Shown: positions 1-6,544 of the stretch, piece by piece
How positions within the stretch are numbered: position 1 is the first letter of the stretch
How the letters are laid out: every line of letters starts with the position of its first letter
Assembly: GCA_028706795.1 (NCBI GenBank)
Contig: JAQTVK010000014.1
Coordinates: 1 to 12,043, forward strand
Origin: Candidatus Omnitrophota bacterium
Lineage (GTDB): Bacteria; Omnitrophota; Gorgyraeia; Pluralincolimonadales; Pluralincolimonadaceae
Length of the DNA: 12,043 bases
Direction of reading: 5' to 3'
Made by a program: the position numbers and the translations under genes
The notes under the pieces: generated by a model
Databases searched by the model: none
Seen by the model: the letters and a program-made list of their open reading frames with translations, nothing else
What the model was told of the DNA's origin: nothing

Positions 1-1
1 C

Positions 2-1201
2 TGCGTCCATGACAAGGATTCGGTCGTCGACGAGGCTTTGTTGACCGTGATGCGCGCCCCGAAAAGTTACACCAGGGAAGATGCGGTCGAGATAAGCTGC
101 CATGGCGGCGTGATACCGTTAAGGAAGTCGCTGGGGCTCGTGCTGGAACGCGGCGCGCGGCTCGCCGAGCCGGGTGAATTCACAAAGCGGGCTTTCATTA
201 ATGGCAGGCTCGACCTTACGCAGGCCGAGGCGGTCCTCGATATAATAAGGGCCAAGACCGACGCCTCGCTCAGGGCGGCGATAAGCCAGCTCGACGGCAG
301 GCTCTCATCCGGCCTTAATAAAATAAAAGACGAACTCATCTCGATATCGGCGAACATCGAAGGCTCCATAGATTTTCCCGACGAGGATATAGAGATAATA
401 TCGGAGGCGAAGATAGGCGAGCGCCTGGGGTCCGTAAAAGAAGAGGTCCGGCGGCTGCTCGAAACAGCGGAGAGGGGCATCATCCTCAGGGAAGGGATCT
501 CCTGTGTAATTTGCGGCAAGCCGAACGTCGGGAAATCAAGCATGCTCAATGCGCTGGTCGGCAGGGAGAGGGCCATAGTCACGCATATACCGGGCACGAC
601 GAGGGATCCCATAGAGGAATTCATTAACATCCTGGGGATCCCTTTCAGGCTGGCAGATACTGCGGGCATCGTTCCTACCGAAGATATAGTGGAAAGGGAG
701 GGCGTGCTGAGGAGCCGCGAGCATATCGAGGCCGCCGACCTGGTCCTGCTTGTCCTCGACGCGAGTTCCCGCCTTACGGACGAGGACAGGGTATTGCTTG
801 AGGATACGAAAGGCAGGCAGAGGATAATAGTCTTGAATAAGATCGACCTTTCGAGGAAGATATCGTTAGCTGCTTCCCGTGACGAAACGGTCGCAGAGGT
901 ATCGGCGAAGTCCGGTGAAGGGATAGACGGGCTTAAAGATAAGATGTCTGAAAAGGTCTTCGGCGGCGGCATACGCTCGACGGAAGGTGCGATAATCACG
1001 AACGCCAGGCAGAAGGACGCACTGAGGCGCTCGTACGAATCGCTTGCAGAGGCGATCAGGGCGGTGGACGGAAAGCTCTCGCCTGAATTGATAGCGATAG
1101 AGCTAAAGGAATCGCTCGATTGCATCGGCGAGATCGCCGGGGAGACCGTGACCGATGATATACTCGATAAGGTCTTCTCGCAATTTTGTATCGGGAAATA
1201 A
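2..1201 (+). CDS. mnmE: tRNA modification GTPase MnmE (TrmE), 5' end cut off by window
   Basis: MnmE is a GTPase that works with MnmG to install the (carboxymethyl)aminomethyl group at C5 of wobble uridine-34 in certain tRNAs. The frame is open from base 2 with no convincing start, so about 55-60 N-terminal residues of the usual ~455 lie outside the window; about 399 residues are visible. Seen, in order: the end of the folate-binding N-terminal domain (CHGG, then GEFTKRAFINGRLDLTQAEAV), a helical domain, and an inserted G domain with G1 GKPNVGKS (about 514-537), G2 TTRD, G3 DTAG and G4 NKID. The C terminus is the family-defining CIGK, whose Cys is needed for the modification reaction. The gene ends in TAA and folE follows after 28 nt on the same strand. 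The TTG codons at 38 and 41 lie inside the conserved N-terminal domain and are not the real start. Identification is secure. Confidence 0.97.
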   Translation, partial: CVHDKDSVVDEALLTVMRAPKSYTREDAVEISCHGGVIPLRKSLGLVLERGARLAEPGEFTKRAFINGRLDLTQAEAVLDIIRAKTDASLRAAISQLDGRLSSGLNKIKDELISISANIEGSIDFPDEDIEIISEAKIGERLGSVKEEVRRLLETAERGIILREGISCVICGKPNVGKSSMLNALVGRERAIVTHIPGTTRDPIEEFINILGIPFRLADTAGIVPTEDIVEREGVLRSREHIEAADLVLLVLDASSRLTDEDRVLLEDTKGRQRIIVLNKIDLSRKISLAASRDETVAEVSAKSGEGIDGLKDKMSEKVFGGGIRSTEGAIITNARQKDALRRSYESLAEAIRAVDGKLSPELIAIELKESLDCIGEIAGETVTDDILDKVFSQFCIGK

Positions 1202-1229
1202 CATAAAAAGGAAAGGCCGGGAAAGCGAC

Positions 1230-1787
1230 ATGGACAAGAAAAAAATAATGAAAGCCGTAACTATGATACTCGAAGCGGTCGGTGAAAACCCGAGGCGCAA
1301 GGACCTGCAGGAGACGCCGCGCAGGGTCGCGGAGATGTATGAGGAGATATTCGCCGGGATAAGGCAGGACCCGGCCAAGGAACTCGAGGTCGTCCTCGAC
1401 CAGAAGCACGAGGAGATAATCCTCCTTAAGAGCATACCTCTTTATTCTGTGTGTGAACACCACCTCCTCCCGTTCCTCGGGAAGGCCCATATTGCCTATA
1501 TACCCAAAGAGGGCAGGGTGACGGGCTTAAGCAAGCTGGGAAGGGCGATTGATATACTAGCCAAAAGGCCGCAGGTCCAGGAGAGGCTTACGACCCAGAT
1601 CGCCGAAGTGATAATGCATGAGCTCAAACCCCGCGGATGCATGGTCGTTATAGAGGCCGAGCACCTCTGCATGTCGATGAGGGGCTTAAAAAAACCGGGG
1701 ATATCGACCGTCACGAGCGCCGTAAGGGGAGTATTCCGCTCGAACGAAAAGACGCGCTCTGAAGCGCTCTCCCTGATGAAGTCGTAA
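1230..1787 (+). CDS. folE: GTP cyclohydrolase I (FolE, type I)
   Basis: FolE converts GTP to 7,8-dihydroneopterin triphosphate, the first step of tetrahydrofolate synthesis and of the queuosine/biopterin branches; it is a cytoplasmic, Zn-dependent homodecamer. The product is 185 aa, normal for bacterial FolE. Seen: an N-terminal helical region with QETPRRVAEMYEE (27-39), the catalytic SVCEHHLLPF (73-82), GLSKLGRAIDILAKRPQVQE (99-118), and EAEHLCMSMRG (142-152). Cys75, His78 and Cys147 match the three Zn ligands, so this is the Zn-dependent type rather than FolE2. I chose the ATG at 1230, which gives a standard N terminus. The frame is open back to an ATG at 1155, but that start would overlap mnmE by 47 nt and add a tail not normal for the family. 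The ribosome site is weak (GGAAAG-like). The gene may be cotranscribed with mnmE. Confidence 0.96.
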   Translation: MDKKKIMKAVTMILEAVGENPRRKDLQETPRRVAEMYEEIFAGIRQDPAKELEVVLDQKHEEIILLKSIPLYSVCEHHLLPFLGKAHIAYIPKEGRVTGLSKLGRAIDILAKRPQVQERLTTQIAEVIMHELKPRGCMVVIEAEHLCMSMRGLKKPGISTVTSAVRGVFRSNEKTRSEALSLMKS

Positions 1788-1794
1788 TTATTTG

Positions 1795-1823
1795 TTATCA
1801 AGCGCGGGAAAATATAGTATAAT
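1795..1823 (+). promoter_or_regulatory. Sigma-70-type promoter upstream of the DUF212 gene
   Basis: TTATCA (1795-1800, 4 of 6 matches to the -35 consensus) and a perfect TATAAT (1818-1823) are separated by the ideal 17 nt, just after the folE stop codon. The expected transcription start, about 6-8 nt past the -10 box, would fall near 1829-1831, only about 4-6 nt before the ATG at 1835. The region before that ATG has no Shine-Dalgarno sequence, which suggests a nearly leaderless mRNA. No other good promoter is seen before 9098, so this one could drive the whole downstream gene run. This is inferred from consensus only. Confidence 0.6.
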
Positions 1824-1834
1824 ACAACCCAAAT

Positions 1835-2284
1835 ATGGATAATTCAGTCTTTCTGGTCTTCCAGAACAAGGTCTTTTGGGCCACGCTCCTTGGCTGGGTG
1901 ACCGCCCAAACCATCAAGATAGTCATAAACAGCATCAAGGAGAGGAAGTTCAACTTCCGCTGGCTGTTCAGCACCGGCGGGATGCCAAGCGCCCACTCTT
2001 CCGGGGTGATGTCGCTCGCGACCGCAGTAGGCATCCAGCAGGGGTTCGATTCCGCCATCTTTATAGTGACGTTTGTTTTCGCCGTGGTCATCGCCTTCGA
2101 CGCGCAGGGCGTAAGGCGCTCCACCGGACAGCAGGCCGAGATCCTGAACAAGATAATGGATGACATATACTGGCGCAGGAAGATACAGGAGGACAGGCTC
2201 AAGGAACTGATCGGCCACACGCCTTTTGAAGTATTCGTAGGTTCGCTGATAGGGATAGTGATCGCCGCAATCATAATGTTGTAG
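1835..2284 (+). CDS. Divergent PAP2 family (DUF212/YuiD-like) membrane protein
   Basis: A 149-aa small integral membrane protein of the DUF212 family, a divergent relative of type 2 phosphatidic acid phosphatases; its physiological substrate is not established. Seen: an N-terminal hydrophobic segment (about 12-32), the TGGMPSAHSS motif (47-56) that corresponds to the PSGH-type motif of PAP2 enzymes, a hydrophobic segment (about 72-88), DAQGVRRSTGQQA (89-101), LKELIGHTP (122-130) and a hydrophobic C-terminal segment (about 133-149). All hallmark family blocks are present, and the length is typical. The ATG at 1835 has no ribosome-binding site and lies a few bases from the predicted transcription start. 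It is the first of ten closely packed envelope-related genes, so a role in phospho-lipid or lipid-carrier metabolism is plausible, but this is inference. Confidence 0.92.
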   Translation: MDNSVFLVFQNKVFWATLLGWVTAQTIKIVINSIKERKFNFRWLFSTGGMPSAHSSGVMSLATAVGIQQGFDSAIFIVTFVFAVVIAFDAQGVRRSTGQQAEILNKIMDDIYWRRKIQEDRLKELIGHTPFEVFVGSLIGIVIAAIIML

Positions 2285-2303
2285 AAAGGGGAGACACCGT
2301 AAC

Positions 2304-3206
2304 ATGAAGATCAAAGCTTTTTTGCCCGCGGCAGTGATCGCGGTAGCCATAATAGGTTTGTTAGTGATATTCCTTCCGAAGATGCAGTTCGGTTCCAAGG
2401 AAGGGGCGTTGATAAGCGGGGCGCGTGCGCTTGATAAGGAAGGCAGGACCGAAGAGGCCATAAAGGAACTTGAAAAGGTCATCGCCGGATATCCCGACAG
2501 CAAGAAGGCGGGGGACGCGCTCATCTCGCTCGGGGCGCTCTACGAGAAACAGGGCAAGCTCTCCGAGGCGAGGGATGCCTACAGGAAGGCCTACGAGGCA
2601 TATCCGGACCCGGGCATAGTGAACACCGCGAAGCCGAAGGCGGAAGAACTCAGCATGAAGATACTCTTCTCGCCGATAGTGGACAGCGACAGCAAGGAAT
2701 ATACCGTCCAGGCCGGCGATACGCTGGTCAAGATAGCGAAAGTCTTCGGCACGACTGTTGACCTTATTAAAAAGTCCAATAACCTTACGGGCGATAACAT
2801 AAGGCAGGGACAGAGGCTGAAAGTGGTGACCGCAAGATTCAGCGTCGTCATCGATAAATCGCAGAACATGCTCCTGCTCAAGCAGAATGATAATGTGATG
2901 AAGGCCTACAAGGTCGCCACCGGCTTGAACAACTGCACCCCGGTAGGCACTTTCAAAATAACGACTAAACTCATAGACCCGGTCTGGTATAAGACCGGTG
3001 CGGCCGTCCCGCCGGGAAGCCCGGAGAATATACTGGGGACGCGCTGGATGGGCCTCTCCAGGGAAGGGTATGGTATCCACGGCACGACCGACCCGTCTTC
3101 ACTCGGGAAACAGGCCACGGCAGGCTGCGTAAGGATGCTTAACAGCGACGTCGAGGAACTTTACGGTATATTGCCGGAAGGCACAGAAGTCACGATAGTC
3201 GACTAA
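2304..3206 (+). CDS. Membrane-anchored TPR-LysM-YkuD L,D-transpeptidase
   Basis: A 300-aa predicted periplasmic enzyme that would form 3-3 cross-links in peptidoglycan or attach proteins to it. Seen: an N-terminal hydrophobic anchor (about 6-25) with no clear cleavage site, a short TPR-like helical repeat region (about 36-105; EGRTEEAIKELEKVI, then EKQGKLSEARDAYRKAYEAYPD), one LysM peptidoglycan-binding domain (about 133-175; YTVQAGDTLVKIAKVFG), and a YkuD catalytic domain (about 178-299). The catalytic signature is complete: His259 in GIHGT, and Cys275 in TAGCVRM. GGGGAG lies 10 nt before the ATG. It follows the DUF212 gene by 19 nt and precedes accA by 9 nt. YkuD proteins with LysM are common; the TPR addition could mediate protein contacts. 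Substrate choice cannot be read from sequence. Confidence 0.94.
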   Translation: MKIKAFLPAAVIAVAIIGLLVIFLPKMQFGSKEGALISGARALDKEGRTEEAIKELEKVIAGYPDSKKAGDALISLGALYEKQGKLSEARDAYRKAYEAYPDPGIVNTAKPKAEELSMKILFSPIVDSDSKEYTVQAGDTLVKIAKVFGTTVDLIKKSNNLTGDNIRQGQRLKVVTARFSVVIDKSQNMLLLKQNDNVMKAYKVATGLNNCTPVGTFKITTKLIDPVWYKTGAAVPPGSPENILGTRWMGLSREGYGIHGTTDPSSLGKQATAGCVRMLNSDVEELYGILPEGTEVTIVD

Positions 3207-3215
3207 AGAGCCCAT

Positions 3216-4175
3216 ATGAACGGAATCGGCCTAGATTTCGAAAAACCCATACTTGAGCTCGAGCGCAAGATCGAAGAGCTCAAAAAATTCACTTCCTCAG
3301 AGAATATAGACCTCTCCACGGAAATAAAGAAACTCGAAGACAAGCTCGACAAGGTAAAAAAAGAGGTCTTCGAAGGGCTCACTCCCTGGCAGAGGGTCCA
3401 GATCGCCCGCCATCCCAAAAGGCCTTATACTTTAGATTACGTAGGGCTTATCATGACCGATTTTTCCGAGATACACGGGGACAGGGTATTCGGAGATGAC
3501 AAGGCCCTCATATGCGGTTTTGCGAAGATAGACGGGCAGAAGGCCATAGTCATGGGCCACCAGAAGGGCCGCGATACTAAAGAGAACCTCATGAGGAATT
3601 TCGGATCGGCGCATCCGGAAGGATACAGGAAGGCGATGAGGGTGATGAAGATGGGCGAGAAATTCAAGCTGCCCGTGATAGTCTTCATAGATACACCCGG
3701 CGCTTATCCCGGCATCGGGGCGGAAGAGAGGGGCCAGGCCGAGGCGATAGCGTTGAACCTTATGGAGATGGCGCGGATAAAGGTGCCGATCATCTGTTTC
3801 ATTATCGGCGAGGGCGGTTCAGGCGGCGCGCTGGGAATCGGGGTGGGTGACAGGATATGCGTCCTCGAGAACGCTTATTATTCCGTGATCTCTCCGGAAG
3901 GCTGCGCCGCGATATTATGGAAGGACAGGGCAAGGGCCCCTGATGCGGCGAAGGCCCTCAAATTGACCGCGCAGGACCTCCTGGGGCTCGGACTTATCGA
4001 CGAGATAGTGCATGAACCGCTGGGAGGCGCCCACCGCGACCCGGCCGCGACCGCGGCGGCGATAAAGGAATCAATTAAAAAATATCTTAAGGACCTTTCC
4101 TCCCTGGCGCCCGCGGCCCTGATAGAAGCCAGGTACGAAAAATACAGGAAGATAGGAGCGTTCTCAACGGAATGA
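3216..4175 (+). CDS. accA: Acetyl-CoA carboxylase carboxyltransferase subunit alpha
   Basis: AccA pairs with AccD to transfer the carboxyl group from biotinylated AccB to acetyl-CoA, making malonyl-CoA for fatty-acid synthesis in the cytoplasm. The product is 319 aa, the same size as the E. coli protein. Seen: an N-terminal coiled-coil-like stretch beginning LDFEKPILELERKIEELK; LTPWQRVQIARHPKRPYTLDY; the crotonase-fold core with FIDTPGAYPGIGAEERGQAE, the oxyanion-type glycine run GEGGSGGALGIGVGD, and SPEGCAAILWKD. All are hallmark AccA blocks. The ATG at 3216 has only a weak AAGAG-like ribosome site. The stop overlaps the next start (ATGA at 4172-4175), which implies translational coupling to the HATPase gene. 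AccD, AccB and AccC are not in the window. Placement among envelope genes suggests that membrane lipid supply and envelope upkeep share one transcript. Confidence 0.97.
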   Translation: MNGIGLDFEKPILELERKIEELKKFTSSENIDLSTEIKKLEDKLDKVKKEVFEGLTPWQRVQIARHPKRPYTLDYVGLIMTDFSEIHGDRVFGDDKALICGFAKIDGQKAIVMGHQKGRDTKENLMRNFGSAHPEGYRKAMRVMKMGEKFKLPVIVFIDTPGAYPGIGAEERGQAEAIALNLMEMARIKVPIICFIIGEGGSGGALGIGVGDRICVLENAYYSVISPEGCAAILWKDRARAPDAAKALKLTAQDLLGLGLIDEIVHEPLGGAHRDPAATAAAIKESIKKYLKDLSSLAPAALIEARYEKYRKIGAFSTE

Positions 4176-4600
4176 ATGATACCATCTTCGAGATACCAAG
4201 CGATCCTAAGTATATAAAACGCGCCTCAGCCAAACTGCTGGGTGCCCTCAAAAAACTTAAGTTGGACAAGGAGACGCTCTTCGACATAAGGCTTTGCCTG
4301 GAAGAGGCGGTCATAAACGCCATAAAATACGGCAATAAACTCGACGAGAGGCTGCCGGTCGTTATCAGCTACACGCTTTCCAAGGGAAAGCTCGAGATAA
4401 CGGTCCGCGACCAGGGCAAGGGTTTCGATTACAAGGCGACGCCCGACCCCCGCTCCGACGCGAATATACTCAAGCACGGCGGCCGGGGCATCTTTCTGAT
4501 AGAACACCTTATGGATGAGGTCAGATATAATGATAGCGGAAACGAGATAAAGATGATAAAATTTATAAGCGGAGGTAAAGCCCATGGTAGTAAAAGATAG
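4172..4600 (+). CDS. RsbW/SpoIIAB-like HATPase, probable anti-sigma-type serine kinase
   Basis: A 142-aa single-domain GHKL ATPase of the HATPase_c_2 type. Proteins of this kind bind sigma factors or other partners and phosphorylate a serine in a STAS-domain antagonist. Seen: the N box LCLEEAVINAIKYGN (41-55; Glu44/45, Asn49), the G1 box DQGKGFD (80-86) and the G2 box GGRGIFLI (103-110), all intact, so ATP binding and kinase activity are expected. There is no HisKA domain or phosphoacceptor His, so it is not a classical histidine kinase. The start overlaps the accA stop by 4 nt and its 3' end overlaps the STAS gene by 17 nt, a layout typical of a kinase and its substrate. No sigma-factor gene is in the window. 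The natural target could therefore be a distant sigma factor or, as inference, the Mla transporter encoded next door. Confidence 0.9.
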   Translation: MNDTIFEIPSDPKYIKRASAKLLGALKKLKLDKETLFDIRLCLEEAVINAIKYGNKLDERLPVVISYTLSKGKLEITVRDQGKGFDYKATPDPRSDANILKHGGRGIFLIEHLMDEVRYNDSGNEIKMIKFISGGKAHGSKR

Positions 4601-4916
4601 GAAGGTCGGAGACGCGATCGTTTTGGAAGTGGAAGGCGAGATAAATTTCAACTCATCCCCGGATTTCAGGAAGGCGTTCCTTAAAGTGCTGGACTCGAAG
4701 GCGCAGAAAGCCGTCATAAACCTCGCCGGAGTGGCTTATGTGGACTCGTCGGGCCTGGCTACGCTTGTCGAGGCGCACCAGAAGATAAAGAGCATAGGCG
4801 GCAAGCTTAAACTCGCCAGCCTCTCCCCCAAGGTAAAGAGCCTTTTCGAGATAACCAAGTTAGAGAAACTTTTCGAGATATACGCCACGGAAGATGACGC
4901 CTTGAAGTCCGCTTAG
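4584..4916 (+). CDS. STAS-domain protein: anti-sigma factor antagonist-like or MlaB-like
   Basis: A 110-aa single STAS domain. It begins with VVKDRKVGDAIVLEVEGEI, the usual first strands, and carries the loop YVDSSGLATL (52-61). Ser55-Ser56-Gly57 matches the phosphorylation loop of SpoIIAA/RsbV, whose second serine is the kinase target. The same loop in E. coli MlaB reads DTGG, with Thr52 contributing to MlaF binding. The gene overlaps the HATPase gene by 17 nt and has its own good ribosome site (GGAGGT, 7 nt before the ATG). It lies 16 nt before mlaE, the place where a STAS subunit of an MlaFEDB-type complex would be sensible. Two readings fit: a classical anti-anti-sigma factor, or a phospho-regulated MlaB-type subunit. 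Family assignment is secure; the role is open. Confidence 0.92.
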   Translation: MVVKDRKVGDAIVLEVEGEINFNSSPDFRKAFLKVLDSKAQKAVINLAGVAYVDSSGLATLVEAHQKIKSIGGKLKLASLSPKVKSLFEITKLEKLFEIYATEDDALKSA

Positions 4917-4932
4917 AGAGGATAAGGGCTCT

Positions 4933-5727
4933 ATGAACATACTGCAGGCCATAGGAAGGGCTACCCTGAACGCGGGCACGGCCATATGGGACGTGTTCGC
5001 GTTATTTTTTAATACCCTCTACTGGCTGTTATTCGCGCCTTTTATAGGCAAATTCATCGGAAGGCGGTACATCTTCCAGCAGATGGTCTTTGCCGGCGTC
5101 CAGTCAATCCTGATAGTATTTTTTGTCACGTTGTTCATAGGAATAGTCCTCGCGATGCAGGGCGCGTACCAGCTGGATAAGCTCGGCGCAGTAAGGTTCG
5201 TGGCGGCCCTTATAAGCGTCTCGATGTGCCGTGAGATGGGGCCGGTGCTGATAGCGCTCGTGGTTGCAGGGAGAGTTGGTTCTGCGATAGCTGCGGAACT
5301 GGGCACCATGAAAGTCACCGAGCAGATAGAGGCGCTTGAGACGATGGCCCTGAATCCCGTAAGGTTTTTGGTCGTCCCGCGGTTTTTAGCCCTCCTCGTA
5401 ATGCTTCCCGCCCTTACGATAATGGGTGACCTGGTAGGGATGTTCGGAGGGTATCTGGTCGGAGTCTATAACCTCAAGATAAGCCCGGGTCTTTATATAA
5501 AGACAAATTTTGAATTCCTCGTGGCGAAAGATGTGATGACCGGCCTTTTTAAGAGCGTCGTCTTCGCCATAATAATAGCGATAATCGGGTGCTATCAGGG
5601 CCTTAACACGAAAGGCGGCGCAGAAGGCGTCGGGCGCTCGACCACCTTGAGCGTCGTCATTAGTTTTATACTCATAATCCTGGCCGATGCGATATTGACC
5701 GGTATATTCTATTTCGCGAACGTGTAA
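4933..5727 (+). CDS. mlaE: MlaE/YrbE-family ABC transporter permease
   Basis: The inner-membrane permease subunit of an MCE-type (Mla) lipid ABC transporter that moves phospholipids between the inner membrane and the periplasmic face. The product is 264 aa, typical of the family. Seen: an amphipathic N-terminal region, then about five hydrophobic segments (roughly 52-76, 90-118, 147-176, 206-222, 239-262). The conserved block REMGPVLIALVVAGRVGSA (100-118) is followed by the coupling-helix signature AELGTMKVTEQIEALETM (121-138). A late conserved run, GGAEGVGRSTT (228-238), is also present. The gene follows the STAS gene by 16 nt and precedes the ATPase gene by a single base, so the three are surely cotranscribed. 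I use the E. coli symbol by family; orthology to the E. coli maintenance-of-asymmetry system specifically is not proven. Confidence 0.94.
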   Translation: MNILQAIGRATLNAGTAIWDVFALFFNTLYWLLFAPFIGKFIGRRYIFQQMVFAGVQSILIVFFVTLFIGIVLAMQGAYQLDKLGAVRFVAALISVSMCREMGPVLIALVVAGRVGSAIAAELGTMKVTEQIEALETMALNPVRFLVVPRFLALLVMLPALTIMGDLVGMFGGYLVGVYNLKISPGLYIKTNFEFLVAKDVMTGLFKSVVFAIIIAIIGCYQGLNTKGGAEGVGRSTTLSVVISFILIILADAILTGIFYFANV

Positions 5728-5728
5728 A

Positions 5729-6532
5729 ATGACGGATAAGATGGAAACAGTCATAAAGATCGAGAACCTTGTAAAAGCCTTCGACGGGCGCCGCGTCCTG
5801 GATGACGTAAGCCTCGAGGTCTATAAAAGCGAGACGCTGGTCATCGTCGGCGGGTCCGGTTGCGGCAAATCGACCCTTTTGCGCCATATAATAGGGCAGT
5901 TAAGACCCGACTCCGGGAAGATCCAGCTTTTCGGGGAGGATATAACCCGCCTGAAAGAGAACCAGATGGACCGGCTGAAGAAACGTTTCGGCATGCTCTT
6001 CCAGTCCGCCGCGCTCTTCGATTCGCTTACCGTCGAGGAGAATATCGCGCTTCCGCTCAGGGAGCATACAAAGCTCGATGAGCATATCATAAAGATCATG
6101 GTAAAGATGAAGCTTAACCAGGTAGGCCTCCGCGGCTTCGGCCATCTTATGCCGTCGCAGCTTTCCGGCGGCATGAGGAAGCGCGTCGGCCTGGCGCGCG
6201 CCATAGCCCTCGACCCTGAAATTATATTCTATGATGAGCCATCAGCCGGGCTCGATCCGGTCGTAACTGCGGTCGTAGATAAATTGATAAGAGACCTGGG
6301 TGGCGCGCTGTCGATCACGTCGGTCGTGGTCACCCACGATATGAATTCCGTCTTCAGGATAGCCGACAGGATAGTGATGTTATATAAAGGTAAGGTCCTG
6401 CAGATCGGGACGAAAGACGAGATAAGGAATTCCAAGAACGAATATATCCAGCAGTTCATAAACGGCACCATAGAAGGCCCGATGCAGTTCTTCGCGCCTG
6501 ACGAAGGATACCTCGAAGAGTTGACAAAATAA
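5729..6532 (+). CDS. mlaF: MlaF-family ABC transporter ATP-binding protein
   Basis: The cytoplasmic ATPase that powers the MlaE permease. The product is 267 aa. Seen: Walker A GGSGCGKST (41-49), Q-loop in MLFQSAALFDSLTVEENIALPL (89-110), ABC signature LSGGM (145-149), Walker B IIFYDEPSAGLDP (165-177) and the H-loop His in VVTHD (200-204). The C-terminal extension, with INGTIEGPMQFFAPDEGYLEEL, matches the pattern of E. coli MlaF, where this tail crosses the ATPase dimer and docks near the MlaF-MlaB interface. The start at 5729 is one base after the mlaE stop and lacks a clear ribosome site, pointing to translational coupling; an ATG at 5741 (codon 5) is an alternative start. Together with the neighbours this makes a standard E-F-D order. 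Confidence 0.95.
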   Translation: MTDKMETVIKIENLVKAFDGRRVLDDVSLEVYKSETLVIVGGSGCGKSTLLRHIIGQLRPDSGKIQLFGEDITRLKENQMDRLKKRFGMLFQSAALFDSLTVEENIALPLREHTKLDEHIIKIMVKMKLNQVGLRGFGHLMPSQLSGGMRKRVGLARAIALDPEIIFYDEPSAGLDPVVTAVVDKLIRDLGGALSITSVVVTHDMNSVFRIADRIVMLYKGKVLQIGTKDEIRNSKNEYIQQFINGTIEGPMQFFAPDEGYLEELTK

Positions 6533-6544
6533 AGGAGCAATGAT

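Noticed and set aside
67..1125. Long antisense frame (352 codons) opposite mnmE
   Set aside because: Its Ser-rich, low-complexity translation is the mirror of a well-conserved MnmE frame, with no recognisable domain.
1155..1229. 25-codon N-terminal extension of FolE
   Set aside because: It would overlap mnmE by 47 nt and is not normal for FolE; the ATG at 1230 gives the standard protein.
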